From positions 27,326,420 to 27,390,419 of the forward strand of contig OX940865.1 in assembly GCA_954871525.1 (NCBI GenBank): a stretch of 64,000 nucleotides of DNA, in the 5' to 3' direction. The stretch is from Parietaria judaica (taxonomy: Eukaryota > Streptophyta > Magnoliopsida > Rosales > Urticaceae). Position 1 is the first letter of the stretch, and the number at the start of each line of letters is the position of its first letter. The notes under the pieces were generated by a model that was not told the origin of the DNA, searched no databases, and saw only the letters and a program-made list of their open reading frames with translations. Made by a program: the position numbers and the translations under genes. Shown in pieces: positions 1-14,001 of this stretch.

Positions 1-1292
1 AGTATGTAACGGGGACCTTAAGCCTCCGCTTCAGGAATATTTTGACAAAGCTTATACATTCCCATTATTTTGAGGTAATAATCGATTTTGGGATTAAATA
101 GTTTGGCAGTTCTCATTATAGCGAATTCTCATTACTTATGGTTATTTTTATTTTGGTTCTTCAGAACATGGCCTACTACAAATTGTCCCACGTGGATGGT
201 CGTATTGCGAATCCTGAACAAAGAATTGCTAGTGATGTGCCAAGATTTTGTTCCGAATTAAGTGAACTAGTACAGGACGACCTAATAGCAGTCACCGACG
301 GTGTACTTTATACTTGGCGCCTTTGTTCATATGCCAGTCCCAAATATGTCTTTTGGATATTGGTAATTTCACATCCCCTGACTGCATCAAATCCGCCTAT
401 AAATATATATTTTGCCTCATTAATTTTTTTTGGGTACTATTTAGGCCTATGTACTGGGAGCTGGGACAATGATAAGAAACTTCTCTCCCGCTTTCGGAAA
501 ATTAATGTCCAAAGAACAACAGTTGGAAGGAGATTATCGACAGCTTCATTCACGGTTAAGGACCCATGCAGAAAGTATAGCATTCTATGGCGGAGAAAGC
601 AGAGAAGAATCCCATATCAAGCAAAAGTTTCAGGCACTAGTAAGGCATGCGAGTGGAGTCCTTCATGAACATTGGTGGTTTGGCATGATTCAGGACTTCT
701 TACTCAAGTATCTCGGTGCCACTGTTGCTGTTATTCTGATTATTGAGCCCTTCTTTTCGGGACATCTGAGGCCCGACACTTCAACTTTAGGGCGTGCAGA
801 GATGTTGAGCAACTTGAGATATCATACCAGTGTCATTATATCTCTGTTTCAGTCTCTAGGAACACTTTCTATAAGTGCAAGGAAACTCAATCGTCTCAGG
901 TAAGAGAGGGAGATTTCTCTTTTATCAGTGAGGTTGCGGTTTGGTAAACAAATTCTTATATAATTTCGTCATTTCAGTGGTTACGCAGATCGGATTCATG
1001 AGCTACTAGCTGTATCCAGAGAGCTAAACATCGGTAATGAAAAGTCTCTAGTCAGGACACCCCACTTCAGCGAAGCTAACTACATTGAGTTTGCCGGAGT
1101 TCGGGTTTGTAACATCTTTTCCTTTTTACAGTATTATCGTCGTCAGGTTGTATTTTCATGTTCTAATAGAAAGGTCTCTTCCAGGTTGTTACCCCAACTG
1201 GTAATGTCTTGGTGGATAATTTGACACTTAGAGTTGAATCAGGATCTAATCTTCTGATTACAGGTACTTGTTTTAGACCGTAAATTTGTATT

Positions 1293-1344
<52 letters not shown>

Positions 1345-4342
1345 TTTTTTTTTTTACGTAGAACACGTCTCTGCTTCTTAGATTTTATAGCTTCGTTGTG
1401 GTATTAAGTTTACTTTTAACTATAACTGGACTCTGACGTGTGAATCCCGTTGAAGGTCCAAATGGTAGTGGGAAGAGCTCACTTTTTAGAGTACTGGGAG
1501 GCCTATGGCCTCTTGTTTCCGGTCACATTGCAAAACCAGGAGTTGGTACTGATCTCAACAAAGAAATATTTTATGTTCCACAAAGGCCATACACAGCTGT
1601 AGGAACACTTAGGGACCAATTAATTTATCCGCTTACCGAGACCCAGGAAGTCCAACCACTTACCCATGAAGGAATGGTGGAGCTCTTGAGGAATGTATGT
1701 TTCCGCTTTATTTTATTGCCTTCTCTGTGTTTAGCTGCGCAAAAAAATGTTGGGTTTATTTTTTTATTTATTTTATTTTTTGGATAGGTTGACCTTGAAT
1801 ATCTGTTGGACCGTTATCCACCGGAAAAAGAGATAAATTGGGGCGATGAGCTATCCCTCGGCGAGCAACAAAGACTGGGAATGGCGAGACTCTTTTATCA
1901 TAAGCCTAAGTTTGCTATCCTTGACGAGTGCACAAGTGCTGTCACAACTGATATGGAAGAGCGGTTTTGTGCTAAAGTTAGGGCAATGGGAACATCGTGC
2001 ATTACAATCTCACATCGCCCGGCTCTAGTTGCGTTTCATGATGTGGTGCTCTCTTTGGACGGCGAAGGAGGATGGAGTGTTCAATATAAAAGGTTTGAAT
2101 GCATTTTCGTTTCCTTTTGCCTATATGCTAGTTTGAGTGTTATGCAGTTTTTCTCACTGAGGCCTTATGAGAATTCCAGGGAGGATTTGCCCGAGATTGA
2201 TGGAGTTGCTTCAGAGTCATTGATGAACTCGGAGACAAACCGACAGACTGATGCGATGGTAGTTAAACAAGCATTTGCATCAAGTAGAAAGGTATAAAAC
2301 TTGAAAGAGATCTCAATTATCTTATACATCCTCTTTACATTACATGCTCAGTCATCTTCTTCTGTTATAGGATTCCGCTTTCTCTAGTTCAAAGACGCAA
2401 TCTTACATAGCGGAGGTCATTGCGTCTTCTCCTCCTGAAGATCGTGCTGTTTCTTTGCCAGTTTTTCCACAACTAAGTGGTTCTCCAAGGGTATTGCCAT
2501 TGAGAGTAGCTGCCTTGTTCAAAGTACTGGTGAGTACCTACCGTCTTCATCTTTGGCCATCTTCAACCGAAGTGCACTTGTATTGCGAAAAGCTTGTTCG
2601 GAAATAAATCGCGCGTTTTTTTTTACTTCTGAGCTTTAGCATTTTGATGGTTGTTAAAATTGATTAAAGTCTATCGATATTTCTGTTTTAGCTAGAATTA
2701 TTAACATTTAAGAAAGTGTAGTATCTTTTGTTAACCATTAAGTCGCATCTCTTTTCAGTTCCCAACTGTGCTGGATAAACAAGGAGCACAATTGCTTGCG
2801 GTTGCGTTGCTTGTAGTGTCAAGAACATGGATTTCAGATCGCATTGCCTCGTTAAATGGTATTTTCCTCTTATTTTCCTATAAGTTATGTTGGAGGATTA
2901 AGTTGTGCTGGTTTTGAAGTCTTGTGCATGTCCAGGGACCACTGTGAAATTTGTTTTGGAGCAGGACAAGGCTGCCTTCATCCGTTTAATTGGTGTTAGT
3001 GTACTTCAGAGCGGTGCATCTTCTTTTATTGCTCCTTCTTTGAGGTCATATAATCTAATTTTGGCTTGCTTTTGTTTATATATATAAATAATGACCAGTA
3101 TAGAAAGTTTTTGGAATATTTTCTTGAATGCTCTATAATTCCATAGCAGGGTTTGAAGCTCATCTTCTAATTTTTGTACGTGTTCAATTTCTTGTTTCCA
3201 ATTATGCAGGCACTTGACCGCCAGATTGGCTTTGGGATGGAGGATTCGTTTGACCAACCACTTACTGAAGAATTACCTCAGAAATAATGCATTTTACAAG
3301 GTACCCACGTCACACATTTTTATTTGCACATTCCCAATACATTTGTCTAGAACTCTTCTGAGTATGTTGTGTATATAAAACTATTCTAAGTGTTTCATTT
3401 ATGTTGGTGCCAAATATATGCTCTAGGTCTTCCAGATGTCGAGCAAAAGTATTGACGCCGACCAAAGACTAACTCATGACTTGGAGAAGTTAACAAGTGA
3501 GCTGTCGGGGCTCGTGACTGGAATGGTAAAGCCGACTGTGGACATTCTATGGTGAGTTATTTATTCGATTTTGATTTCTACAAAGCTTTTTTGCTATTTT
3601 GGGTTCTAATTCCGGTGCTTGCGATTGAAGGTTCACATGGAGAATGAAGGTATTAACAGGTCAGAGGGGAGTTGGCATATTGTACGCTTACATGTTATTG
3701 GGGCTCGGCTTTCTTAGGGCTGTTACCCCTGAATTTGGTGATTTGGCAAGTCGAGAACAGCAACTAGAAGGAACCTTCAGGTAACAAACTTTCCTTTATC
3801 TGCTTTTTTACCAACGCTGACCTGCACTGTCATACTTATTTTGCGATCTTGCGTTGTGTAGGTTCATGCATGAAAGATTGCGCACTCACGCTGAATCTGT
3901 TGCTTTCTTTGGCGGTGGTGCTCGAGAAAAAGCTGTAAGTTACCTGATGTCCGGATTTGACATGAATTAAAAATACTGCAAGTTTATTTTTTAGAGAAAG
4001 ATGATCATGAACTTCTTTTATTTTATTTTATTTTCCTTCACTAGATTTTTGTTAAGTTGTAGGTGTTCTTTGAAAAGATTTTTCTGTTTCATCCTTATTG
4101 AGATGCTTATATATTATCAAACAGATGGTTGAATCAAAATTCCGAGAGCTTCTTGACCATTCTTTAATTCATTTGAAGAAAAAATGGTTGTTTGGTATAT
4201 TGGATGACTTTATAACGAAGCAACTTCCGCATAACGTGACCTGGGGATTGAGCCTGTTATACGCCATGGAACATAAGGGAGACCGGGCCTTGGTATCCAC
4301 TCAAGGTGCGATTTGAGTGGGACTGCTCCTCTCTCTCTCTCA

Positions 4343-4373
<31 letters not shown>

Positions 4374-6292
4374 CACACACATTTTCATATAGTATGTATA
4401 CTCATGCCCCAACAACTTTTTCAGGCGAACTGGCTCATGCACTGCGGTTTTTAGCGTCTGTTGTATCCCAGAGCTTTTTGGCTTTTGGCGACATTCTTGA
4501 ATTGCACCGCAAGTTCTTAGAACTATCTGGGGGAATCAATCGGATTTTTGAGCTCGAAGAGCTTCTAGATTCTGCACAGTCTGGTATGTTGTATTGTACA
4601 TTAGAATTTTGCAATCTTTGTAAAGAGCATACTGTTCTTATTGCCCTCACAAACACGCTTAAACTTGGAGATAAGAAAAATGCAATGTTTTGCTTCTTTA
4701 GTATCTCTAAAGCTTAATCATCCTGATATAAATATGAAAATAGGGCACTATTTGTTTAATTATTATTTTGTTGAGTTCGTGTAAAGAATTTTATGGCCAT
4801 GACAATATATATTTTATGTAGAGTTCGGCGATATGGAGTCACCATCTGGGAAACATCTGCCCTCTGAAGACAGCATTGCCTTCTCGGAGGTCGACATTAT
4901 CACCCCGGGGCAGAAATTGTTAGCTAGGAAATTGACGTGCGATATAGAACCCGGGAAAAGTCTGCTTGTTACTGGTTTGCTTTCGCCAATTTTTCTTTTA
5001 TTTATCAATACACATATGCATATGCAAAATAATAATAATATATGTATGCAATTCCTGTAAAAGGTCCAAATGGGAGCGGAAAAAGTTCGGTTTTCAGAGT
5101 TCTTAGAGGCCTTTGGCCCATTATGAGCGGGCGGCTCACTCAACCATCCGAAAGCTTTACCGGAGCGACCGAGTTAGGTTGTGGTGTGTTTTATGTTCCT
5201 CAGCGCCCGTATACGTGTTTAGGAACTCTCAGGGATCAAATAATATACCCTCTTTCGCAGAAAGAGGCAGAGTTGAAGGCCTTGAAGTTCGGTACAGAAG
5301 GTACCGTATTCCCGATACCAATTTATTTCAGAGGTCATCTCGATTTTTCTAATCCAATTAACATCTCAATTCAGGTGAAGATGCAAAGACGATTCTTGAC
5401 GGGCACCTTAAGCAAATTCTTGAAAATGTTAGGTTGAATTATCTGTTGGAAAGGGATGAAAACGGCTGGGACGCAAAATTGAATTGGGAAGATATTCTCT
5501 CTCTTGGAGAACAACAACGATTAGGCATGGTGGGTAAAGTGTAAAACCTTCATTACCAGAACTCTTGTTTTAATCGATTTATATTCGTTAATCTCGTGTT
5601 TCTCACCAGGCGCGCTTGTTTTTCCACAAGCCCAAATTCGGCATCCTCGACGAGTGCACAAAGTAGGTGTAAATATACAAAATTTGTTATCCCTTATATA
5701 TTCGTGTTTGTGTTTTAATGTGGTTCTCCGGGATTGACAGTGCTACGAGTGTGGACGTAGAGGAGCATCTTTACAGGCTCGCGAAAGGCATGGGAATCAC
5801 AGTCGTGACTTCTTCGCAAGTAAGTATTTATCATTATCAGGCCAAGTATTCTCGGACACTAAATTTTGTATTTTGTTCTTATATGGTCCCTTGCTTTGTA
5901 AATGATCATATTTGACCTTTGATTTTGTATTTGTGTTCTCATGTAGCCTTCCGAGACAAAAATACCAAAAAATAAATAAATTTTTTTAACGAGTAATTTC
6001 TTTTTGACACGGAATGGCTACATCGAGAAATAAATACAAAAAATCAGGAGTGTGATGTTTTTTACCTTAAGTCGTGAGCCGCAAAAGAGACAAAAATACA
6101 AAGCAAGGGGTGTTAAACGAATATCTTCCTTATTATTACGCGTACTCTGTTTCATCTCATAGGAACCGTGAGTATCACGTACTGACTTGTTTTCTTCTTT
6201 TTTAGCGCCCCGCTCTAATACCGTTCCACTCCTTGGAACTGCGGTTTATCGACGGCGAGGGAAACTGGGAATTGCGATCAATCAAACAATGA
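1..6292 (+). CDS. PXA1: Peroxisomal ABC transporter, subfamily D (PXA1/CTS/PED3), 5'-truncated by the window
   Basis: This is a full-size (two fused halves) peroxisomal ABC transporter that imports very-long-chain acyl-CoAs and OPDA for beta-oxidation. The first visible codons ([16 protein letters not shown]) lie in the first membrane domain, so roughly 160 N-terminal residues are off the left edge. Early exons read 1-74, 165-362, 445-899 and 978-1104; the last ends at TGA 6290-6292. Visible motifs are the ABCD loop [10 protein letters not shown], the EAA-like [10 protein letters not shown], and NBD1 with Walker [10 protein letters not shown] (about 1456), [30 protein letters not shown] and ISHRPAL. 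The second half repeats the set: [23 protein letters not shown], a second GPNGSGKSS (about 5066), LSLGEQQRL and [12 protein letters not shown]. In NBD2 the switch histidine is replaced by Gln (TSSQRPAL), as I recall for the Arabidopsis protein. Introns contain CT, TA and T-rich microsatellites. The reading frame looks intact. The identification is very secure. Confidence 0.96.
1297..1355. repeat. (CT)n followed by poly-T in a PXA1 intron
   Basis: About 40 bases of alternating CT run directly into a T tract of about 19 bases. It lies in the intron just upstream of the exon encoding NBD1 Walker A. It is an ordinary microsatellite, likely length-polymorphic, and its T tract is part of a pyrimidine-rich intron. 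Confidence 0.95.
4329..4380. repeat. Compound (CT)n(TA)n(CA)n microsatellite in a PXA1 intron
   Basis: CT, then TA, then CA dinucleotide runs follow one another within an intron of the second transmembrane half of PXA1. They are directly visible in the sequence and have no coding effect. Confidence 0.93.
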
Positions 6293-7195
6293 AAGTACAG
6301 CTCTTGATCCAACCAAGTTTCGGTTTTCAGTTTCTTTTTTTTTTTCTTCATTTTTTTTTTCCGGCAAAGATGAAAGAGATTCTGGTGGATATAGGCTATT
6401 ATAGGAAAATGAGAAAGGGAATAATCAAAGTCTTGGTGCATCGCTATTCACCATCAATAGCCACAAGCATGTAATTATTTATTAATTTATTTACCATAAA
6501 CACTTGATTATTATGTATATAAGTTCTAATGATAATAAAATGGCTGCTTGGAATCACAAACCTATTTTGTTCATTTGGCTCTAAATCGTCGAAAATATCC
6601 CTTATTATCTGTTATAAATTAATTTAAGGGAAATGTGCTTATTTTTATACAAGGTAAATTAGGTATATAAGGTGATTGTACTATATATATAAATCAAATT
6701 AAATCAAATTAGATGAGTATTGTGGAAATTTTAATATGCTCTTTTCATGGACAAATTGCACAAGTGAGTTTGCACTTGGGACCAACAAGAGCACGTTAAA
6801 TTGATAAAGGAGACTAGTACTGATTCATTATTTCCTTATTTGGAATTTGTATTCGTTGCGAATGCTTAAAAACGATTGATTTTGATCCGAAAAAAGTAAT
6901 CAATAATCATTCACAAAGTTTAATCTCTGGAAGATTGGATTCCATGAAAATTCGGCAAAGCTCCTATTTTCAGACTTCGATTTTGGCACGTAGCAGATTC
7001 TTTTAAGGAATAAAGAGGTTAAAAAAAAAATAAAGAGTTTCGAAAGAGGGATTTTTTTCTTTTTGAACTTTCACCTATTGTGCGACAAAAAGTGAAATCG
7101 ACATGTTTTTATTGCACATAGACCACCAAGGCCTACTTCACAAAGCAAAATAGAAGTGCGTTAAAAATCTCGAGATTTGCGTCCCCAAAATCATG
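6293..7195. other. Intergenic: convergent 3' ends of PXA1 and NDUFS5
   Basis: This holds the presumed 3' UTRs and polyadenylation regions of two convergent genes. AATAAA-like words and AT-rich DNA are present. I see no coding exon, RNA gene or transposon end here. Confidence 0.6.
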
Positions 7196-8446
7196 CTAGG
7201 CGTGAGCATGAGCTTCCCCTTCCGGACCTTCCTTAGCTTTCCGTGCAGCTGCTCTTATCTTTCGCTGCTCCTCCTTGTAGATCCGGTTTCTCCGTTGGTA
7301 CTGCCGTAACAGAACATGTAAAAAATTCTCAATGCCATAGTCAAACCACGAAGATTTCTAAGTGAAGATCTTTTGCACATGGCATATTCACAAACATAAA
7401 TCCGAGAATGAAACAACCGGGAGTCGGCTGATAAGATAAACGATACGAAAATGATCAACACCGTGATACTAGTTGTGGTTGGCTATTCAGATTAATATTG
7501 GTACGGTCGTATATCCAAAACCGAGTCAATAACCGTCCAATTAAATCTCGTGATCATTCCAATCAACATGCATTTGATCATTCAGCACATTTTAAAAATG
7601 ATAGAAAATGCGGGATGAAGCTTACTCACAGCAGAAGATGTAAGACTCCGATAGTTTTTTTGGTCTAAGAAGTAAAGGTATCTCATAACTTACAGATAAG
7701 ACATTATACGTCTCATCGGGTTCATAACTTATGGATTCGAGGAAATAAATCCGACACTTAACCGAACAAGTAACAAGCAAAGATATCCTCATTCCCTGAC
7801 CTGGTGAGTGAAATCCAGAGCCGATCCAACCATTTCGAAGCATATTCAAAACGATCGAAGAGCTTAGAAAATACAGAAAAACAATAATCAAAAGCCAAAT
7901 GATTATCTATCTTTGTCCATCCATTGCGAACTGACTCGGTTTAATCAACGACGAAAACAATAAAGAAGTTTAAAACCCACGAACTAATGCGGATTTAAGC
8001 ACTCAAAAGATTTCTAAGTAGCTACGGTTGTGAATAACCACGAGCGAGAACCCGATCAAACTTCCGCATTTCCCAGAAACCATTGTTGCGAATCCAAAGG
8101 GACGCAAACCCGCAATTGCGAAAAGTGACTATAAGAACCCTACTACTACACAAGCTCGAATTCAGCCCTAATTTGACAATTGGGCGAAGAAATGTCGGAG
8201 TGCAATTAGGGCAAACAGACCAGGGAATCAACGAGTAGAGAAGTAAATCGAAGCTACAAAAAGTTCAAATTGGGATTCAGAAAACGGGAATCGGACCTCT
8301 TTGGAGTGGTGGAGGCACTCGAGGTAGTCCTCGCGCATGAGAGAGCAGTCCTTGGGCTCGCGGCAGCGGGACATGCACTCGCTGAAGTCAACCCAGAAAT
8401 CGTAGCACCGCCCTTTGTTCCCTGTGATTCCCCACCCCGACGCCAT
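7196..8446 (-). CDS. NDUFS5: NADH:ubiquinone oxidoreductase subunit NDUFS5-like (complex I 15 kDa)
   Basis: This is a small accessory subunit of mitochondrial complex I on the intermembrane-space side. There are two coding exons: 8446-8297 (50 codons, phase 0 end) and 7300-7196 (34 residues plus TAG), giving 84 residues. Exon 1 encodes MASGWGITGNKGRCYDFW and contains twin CX9C spacings (CYDFWVDFSEC and CSLMREDYLEC), the CHCH-type fold oxidised by the MIA pathway. Exon 2 encodes a basic helix YQRRNRIYKEEQR and a short His/Ala tail. I chose the MASGWG start over an upstream in-frame Met (MRNQSK) because it matches the family's conserved N-terminus. The single intron is about 1 kb. Length fits plant homologues (roughly 80-105 residues). 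It is divergently arranged with respect to the tRNA-Ser just upstream. Confidence 0.93.
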
Positions 8447-8583
8447 TTTCGACTGATTTCGCAAGCGATTGGAATTCAGATCACCAAAAGAGACACAAAT
8501 CCAAGGACATTTGTTTTTATATATACATATCTCATTTTTTGAAAGCTAATAATTAATATATAATACAGCTCGATGACACGATA

Positions 8584-8665
8584 GTCGCTTTGGCCGAGTG
8601 GTTAAGGCGTGTGCCTGCTAAGTACATGGGGTTTCCCCGCGAGAGTTCGAATCTCTCAGGCGACG
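8584..8665 (+). tRNA. trnS-GCU: tRNA-Ser, anticodon GCT
   Basis: An 82-nt class II tRNA. The acceptor stem GTCGCTT pairs with AGGCGAC (one G-U) with discriminator G at 8665. The D-arm is GGCCGAGTGGTTAAGGC. The anticodon stem TGTGC/GTACA frames loop CTGCTAA (anticodon GCT). The long variable arm contains TGGGG/CCCCG, and the T-arm GAGAGTTCGAATCTCTC is perfect. There is no intron and CCA is not encoded. A T-rich stretch starting a few bases downstream (CTTTCTTTTT) fits a Pol III terminator. Confidence 0.97.
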
Positions 8666-9311
8666 ACTTTCTTTTTCTTTACTTTTTACATACTAGTTAA
8701 AGCGTCAACCATATTTATTTTCCTATAGTTGAGATTAGATTACATTTTTTTAGTAAAATAATAAAATTCTTTAGTCCAACAATATTAATCTTAGATGTTT
8801 TACTGTATTAAAAAAAAAAACACTCGTAATTACTGTTTCAAAAGTTGCAACACTTACACAAAGCTTACAGTAATGAGATTAAATATAATCAGGAGTTGTG
8901 CAAAACATTGCCCATTAATGGCACTTCTAGGTTTTAAAAAATATACCCAAGATTCTGTCTGATGTTTATGAGAACCAAGCTGGGCTGAATACCCACTTCT
9001 TTCATCTATCTATTCCTCCGATTCTCATAAATTCATTAAAGCTTCTCCTAAAAAATCACATATTAAGAGCAGAACTGTAATAAGATTTGATCTCAAACAA
9101 GTGCAGATATAATGTCAAATCCATAAAGAGACTTGGAAAAATCGGCATGAAGAAGAATTAAAAACCTTTCTTTACATTACCAATCTCCAAATTCCAAGGA
9201 CCAAACCAGGGAAGAAAAAAAAAAACATCCTCCTTAAAGTGAAAAGTCACACTACTACGAGTAGGGCATAGTGACACTTCCAACCGCAAGCCGCTAAACC
9301 ACGAGAAGCTT
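8666..9311. other. Intergenic between tRNA-Ser and the RBX1 3' end
   Basis: T-rich Pol III termination region, then AT-rich DNA that should include the RBX1 3' UTR near 9200-9311. No coding exon or transposon end was recognised. Confidence 0.5.
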
Positions 9312-10986
<1,675 letters not shown>

Positions 10987-12145
10987 TGGAGAGCAGAGGA
11001 GAGCTAAGTGGGTTTTCTCTGAAAGCTTTGTCTGATTCGAAAGAGAGAGAAAATGTGAATGGCTTTTATATGTGGAACTGGAAATGTATGAAACGACAAT
11101 GTGTCGACATAATATAAATATAATATATAAATTAATTCCGAGAAGTGTATTGATGAATTGGGCCTTAAATTGTAAATATGATAAGCCCAATATTTCATAA
11201 ATTGATAAATTGGATTATGAAATAACGGAACATAAGTTTTTTTAATTGAATGGGTATGAGTAATAAATTCATGGATAAAGATAGAAAATTTATTTCTAAT
11301 CGTAACTAAATCTTCAATTTTTTTTATTTTTTTTTGTAATATCGTTTTTACTATTACTTACTCTAGATCATTTATACCTTAATTTCTATATGGATCTTCC
11401 CTAAGTGGATTACCTTGATACATCATACACGTATACATTGAGTGTAAGCTAAAAAAAACTATGTCGAAAACTATTACCTTTTGGGCCCATAGACTTTTAG
11501 GCCCAAAACGTGTAGTCTTGTTTCGAGAATCTCTGATAATCCGTTTCCATGTTTACAGATAATTTATTTATGTCACTTTATATACCACTATTTTTATACT
11601 TTTATTTTTGCAAATGAACCATACTTTATTTTTTGCTAAATTTCATTACTTAATTTTCAATTATTCATATTTATGAATATTTTATTTTACTTAATTGGGA
11701 GGTGAGCTTAGGTCTTTGACTCTTGAATGAGTATATTTATTCATAGTAGTGATATGAAGAAGATATTGGATACATTTTTTTTTAATAAAAACAACACTAT
11801 TAAAATAATAAATAATTTTGATATGACTTCTTCTAAAGTCAATTAATGTACGGAAATTTGTCTCTTTCAAGTCAAACTTATTAGCTTGTAATAAGAATTT
11901 GTAGAAAGAAATATACGCAGAGCTAAAAGGGAGTAAAACCAACAATTTTAATCTTAGATTAAAATAATATCAAAAATGAAATTGACATGTCATTTTTTTT
12001 CTTCATACAAATAGGATCGGATCTAGATCCGTCTATGTTCCTATACGCGGATATGTAGAAGGGAATAGATCCGACCCGATCACACACTCTATATTATATT
12101 ACTAATTAATCAAAACCTTAAACACTAATTGTTTGTTACCGGAGA
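10987..12145. other. Intergenic upstream of RBX1
   Basis: RBX1 promoter and 5' UTR (a purine-rich GAGAGAGA stretch lies near 11040) followed by AT-rich DNA. The short reading frames here are low in complexity and I support none of them. Confidence 0.5.
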
Positions 12146-12316
12146 TCAACCAAACAAGTAATTAGCCAACAAGAATAAGCCGAGAGCCAAAACGACGCCG
12201 GAGAAGAGGAAGCAGCAAACACCGACCGTAGTGTCCATGACTGGAGTACCCTTCTGTGTCCGACCTCGACGCCTAAGCGGTTTGACGGGTCTGTCTATGC
12301 TTTTGTCCCTTGCCAT
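12146..12316 (-). CDS. Small putative single-pass membrane protein (56 aa), unknown function
   Basis: An uninterrupted 57-codon frame starts at ATG 12316-12314 and ends at TGA 12148-12146. The N-terminus is strongly basic (MARDKSIDRPVKPLRRRGR, about residues 1-19). After TPVMDTTVG comes one hydrophobic segment (about residues 33-54: CCFLFSGVVLALGLFLLANY). The positive-inside pattern suggests a type with a cytosolic N-terminus. The third-position GC content and Arg/Lys codon mix stand out from the AT-rich surroundings, which argues for a genuine gene. I do not recognise a named family; plants have many short conserved proteins of this layout. A (TA)n tract lies about 125 bp upstream of the start. 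It could still be a chance ORF, but I favour coding. Confidence 0.55.
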   Translation of the reverse strand: MARDKSIDRPVKPLRRRGRTQKGTPVMDTTVGVCCFLFSGVVLALGLFLLANYLFG

Positions 12317-12438
12317 ATTTATAATATACTACACTAACACAATATTTTTGTTCAATATATAGATTCAATCTTCCGAAATAGGATCATAAACAACTGTATG
12401 TATACATTCCCACTTCGAGAAGGGAGAGAGAGATGGTG

Positions 12439-12476
<38 letters not shown>

Positions 12477-13581
12477 TGATTAGATGTAAAAAAACACTAA
12501 TGAGGCATAGGAATGGAAAGGGTCATACTTCAAATAGTAAGTTCGAGGAAATGATGAAGAAGTTTCAAAAGGGTTTCGTTAATTTGGATGGAGAATATAA
12601 TAAGTTGACCTAATTGATCAAAAGACTTTGAAAGTAAAGCCAAGAATGTTTCTTACTCCATTCACTTCAATAATTGAATTGGAATTGAATGCTATAATGG
12701 GTTAATAAATAGATAAAATATTTATAAAATCCAAGTATAAGTATAACGATGATTTATGATGCTTGGATATCCTTCCTATCGATGTTATTTAATATTATAT
12801 GGCATTTTATTTTACGTAATCGTTGTCATGGGTTTCGAGTTTTGGATTTACAAAATTTATCTACGTAATTAACTTTTATGTGAGTATATTAATTATATAC
12901 GTGACTAAATATCCAATATATATACATATATGTGTGTGTGTGTGTTACAGTGTTAGTATATTGTATGAAAAAGAGAGAAGAAAGCTGTCGTTTAACTCCC
13001 AAAACAACCTGTCATTATCTCGTTACGATGAAAACGACAAGTTATTTTATGTCAAGATAAAAACGACATGTCGTTTACATGTGAGTCGATTATATTCCCC
13101 TTCTTTTGCGTTTTCTCTCTGCAAATCCCGACTTTCCGTTTCCATTGACAATCTGTTCATCTTTGCAAATCAGTCGGTCAACGATCCGGTCAACGATCAT
13201 TCACGCTCTCAGCCAATTCCAACCTCAACCTCAACCAGATCCTGGAGCTGTGGTGTTCTTGAACTCCATTCACACGCACAAGGTACTACTTTAATGCTTG
13301 AAACCAAACTATACGAGTGTTGATTATATATATATATATATAGGATCTGGAATCAATAAACTGTGAACTGTGTGCGTATACATAACAAGGAGAGAAAATG
13401 CACACGATATGTTCGATGGAGTGCCTCGATGAAGGCACACAATATATTATATTTAAAGTTCAACAGATACTTATGTATGTCTGTATGATAATATATATTT
13501 GAAGAATAGTCTCTTTAATTATGTATTTTAGAAACTCGGGAAGCGGTTTTTAGTCGGGAAAATAGCGGATAGATATCGAAA
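12317..13581. other. Intergenic; possible upstream exon of the LYR gene near 13.0-13.3 kb
   Basis: Contains a (TA)n tract at 12443-12473, a short (TG)n run near 12930, and several copies of the words AACGAC/GTCGTT between 12985 and 13080. From about 13106 to 13281 there is a plus-strand frame rich in Ser, Pro and Gln ending at an AAGGTACT donor-like site. It could be a 5' exon or UTR of the LYR gene at 13582, but nothing proves it. Confidence 0.35.
12443..12473. repeat. (TA)n microsatellite
   Basis: A run of about 15 TA units, directly visible, in the presumed promoter of the small membrane-protein gene on the minus strand. Confidence 0.93.
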
Positions 13582-14001
13582 ATGGTGGCCGCTCTGCATT
13601 TCCAAGATTTCCTTTTGCGTGCTCGTGTATTGAAGCTCTATCGCCAAGCGCTCAGAGTTGCTCACAGAGCCCCTATCGCCTCTCGAGGTACACGCTTTTC
13701 AAGTTTAAATCGTAGTTTTTAATGCTAGATCATTAAAAATGACATAAAAAATTGACTACCGGGGTATTATCCGTAAAGAAAAAAAAGACACATTTGTTCT
13801 TCTCTAATCAGGTTCGGCTTATTTTCGAAAACAGAGGAACTTATGCAGACAATTAGACAAGAAATGGAGAAAAACCGGAACTGCGATGACAGGCAACGGA
13901 TACGTTTTCTTGTCAGCGAAGGCAGAGAGAGGCTGAAAGGCCTTGATGAGCTGTTAATATGCAAGGACACTAATTATTTCTTAATTATTCTTGAAAATTA
14001 A
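13582..14001 (+). CDS. LYR-motif (Complex1_LYR) mitochondrial protein, LYRM2-like
   Basis: Two exons, 13582-13687 and 13835-14001, join in phase 1 to give 90 residues. Exon 1 encodes MVAALHFQDFLLRARVLKLY with the LYR signature at residues 19-21 (KLYRQALR). Exon 2 encodes ELMQTIRQEMEKNRNCDDRQ and RIRFLVSEGRERLKGLDELL, the helical remainder of the family. LYR proteins are small basic mitochondrial adaptors that bind acyl-ACP and help Fe-S cluster delivery or respiratory complex assembly. The acceptor used (AAAACAG at 13834) is preceded by a weak pyrimidine tract; it was chosen because it alone restores the family frame. The C-terminal tail (CKDTNYFLIILEN) is longer and more hydrophobic than I expect, so the last residues may reflect a mutated ancestral stop. 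Exact paralogue assignment is uncertain. Confidence 0.82.
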
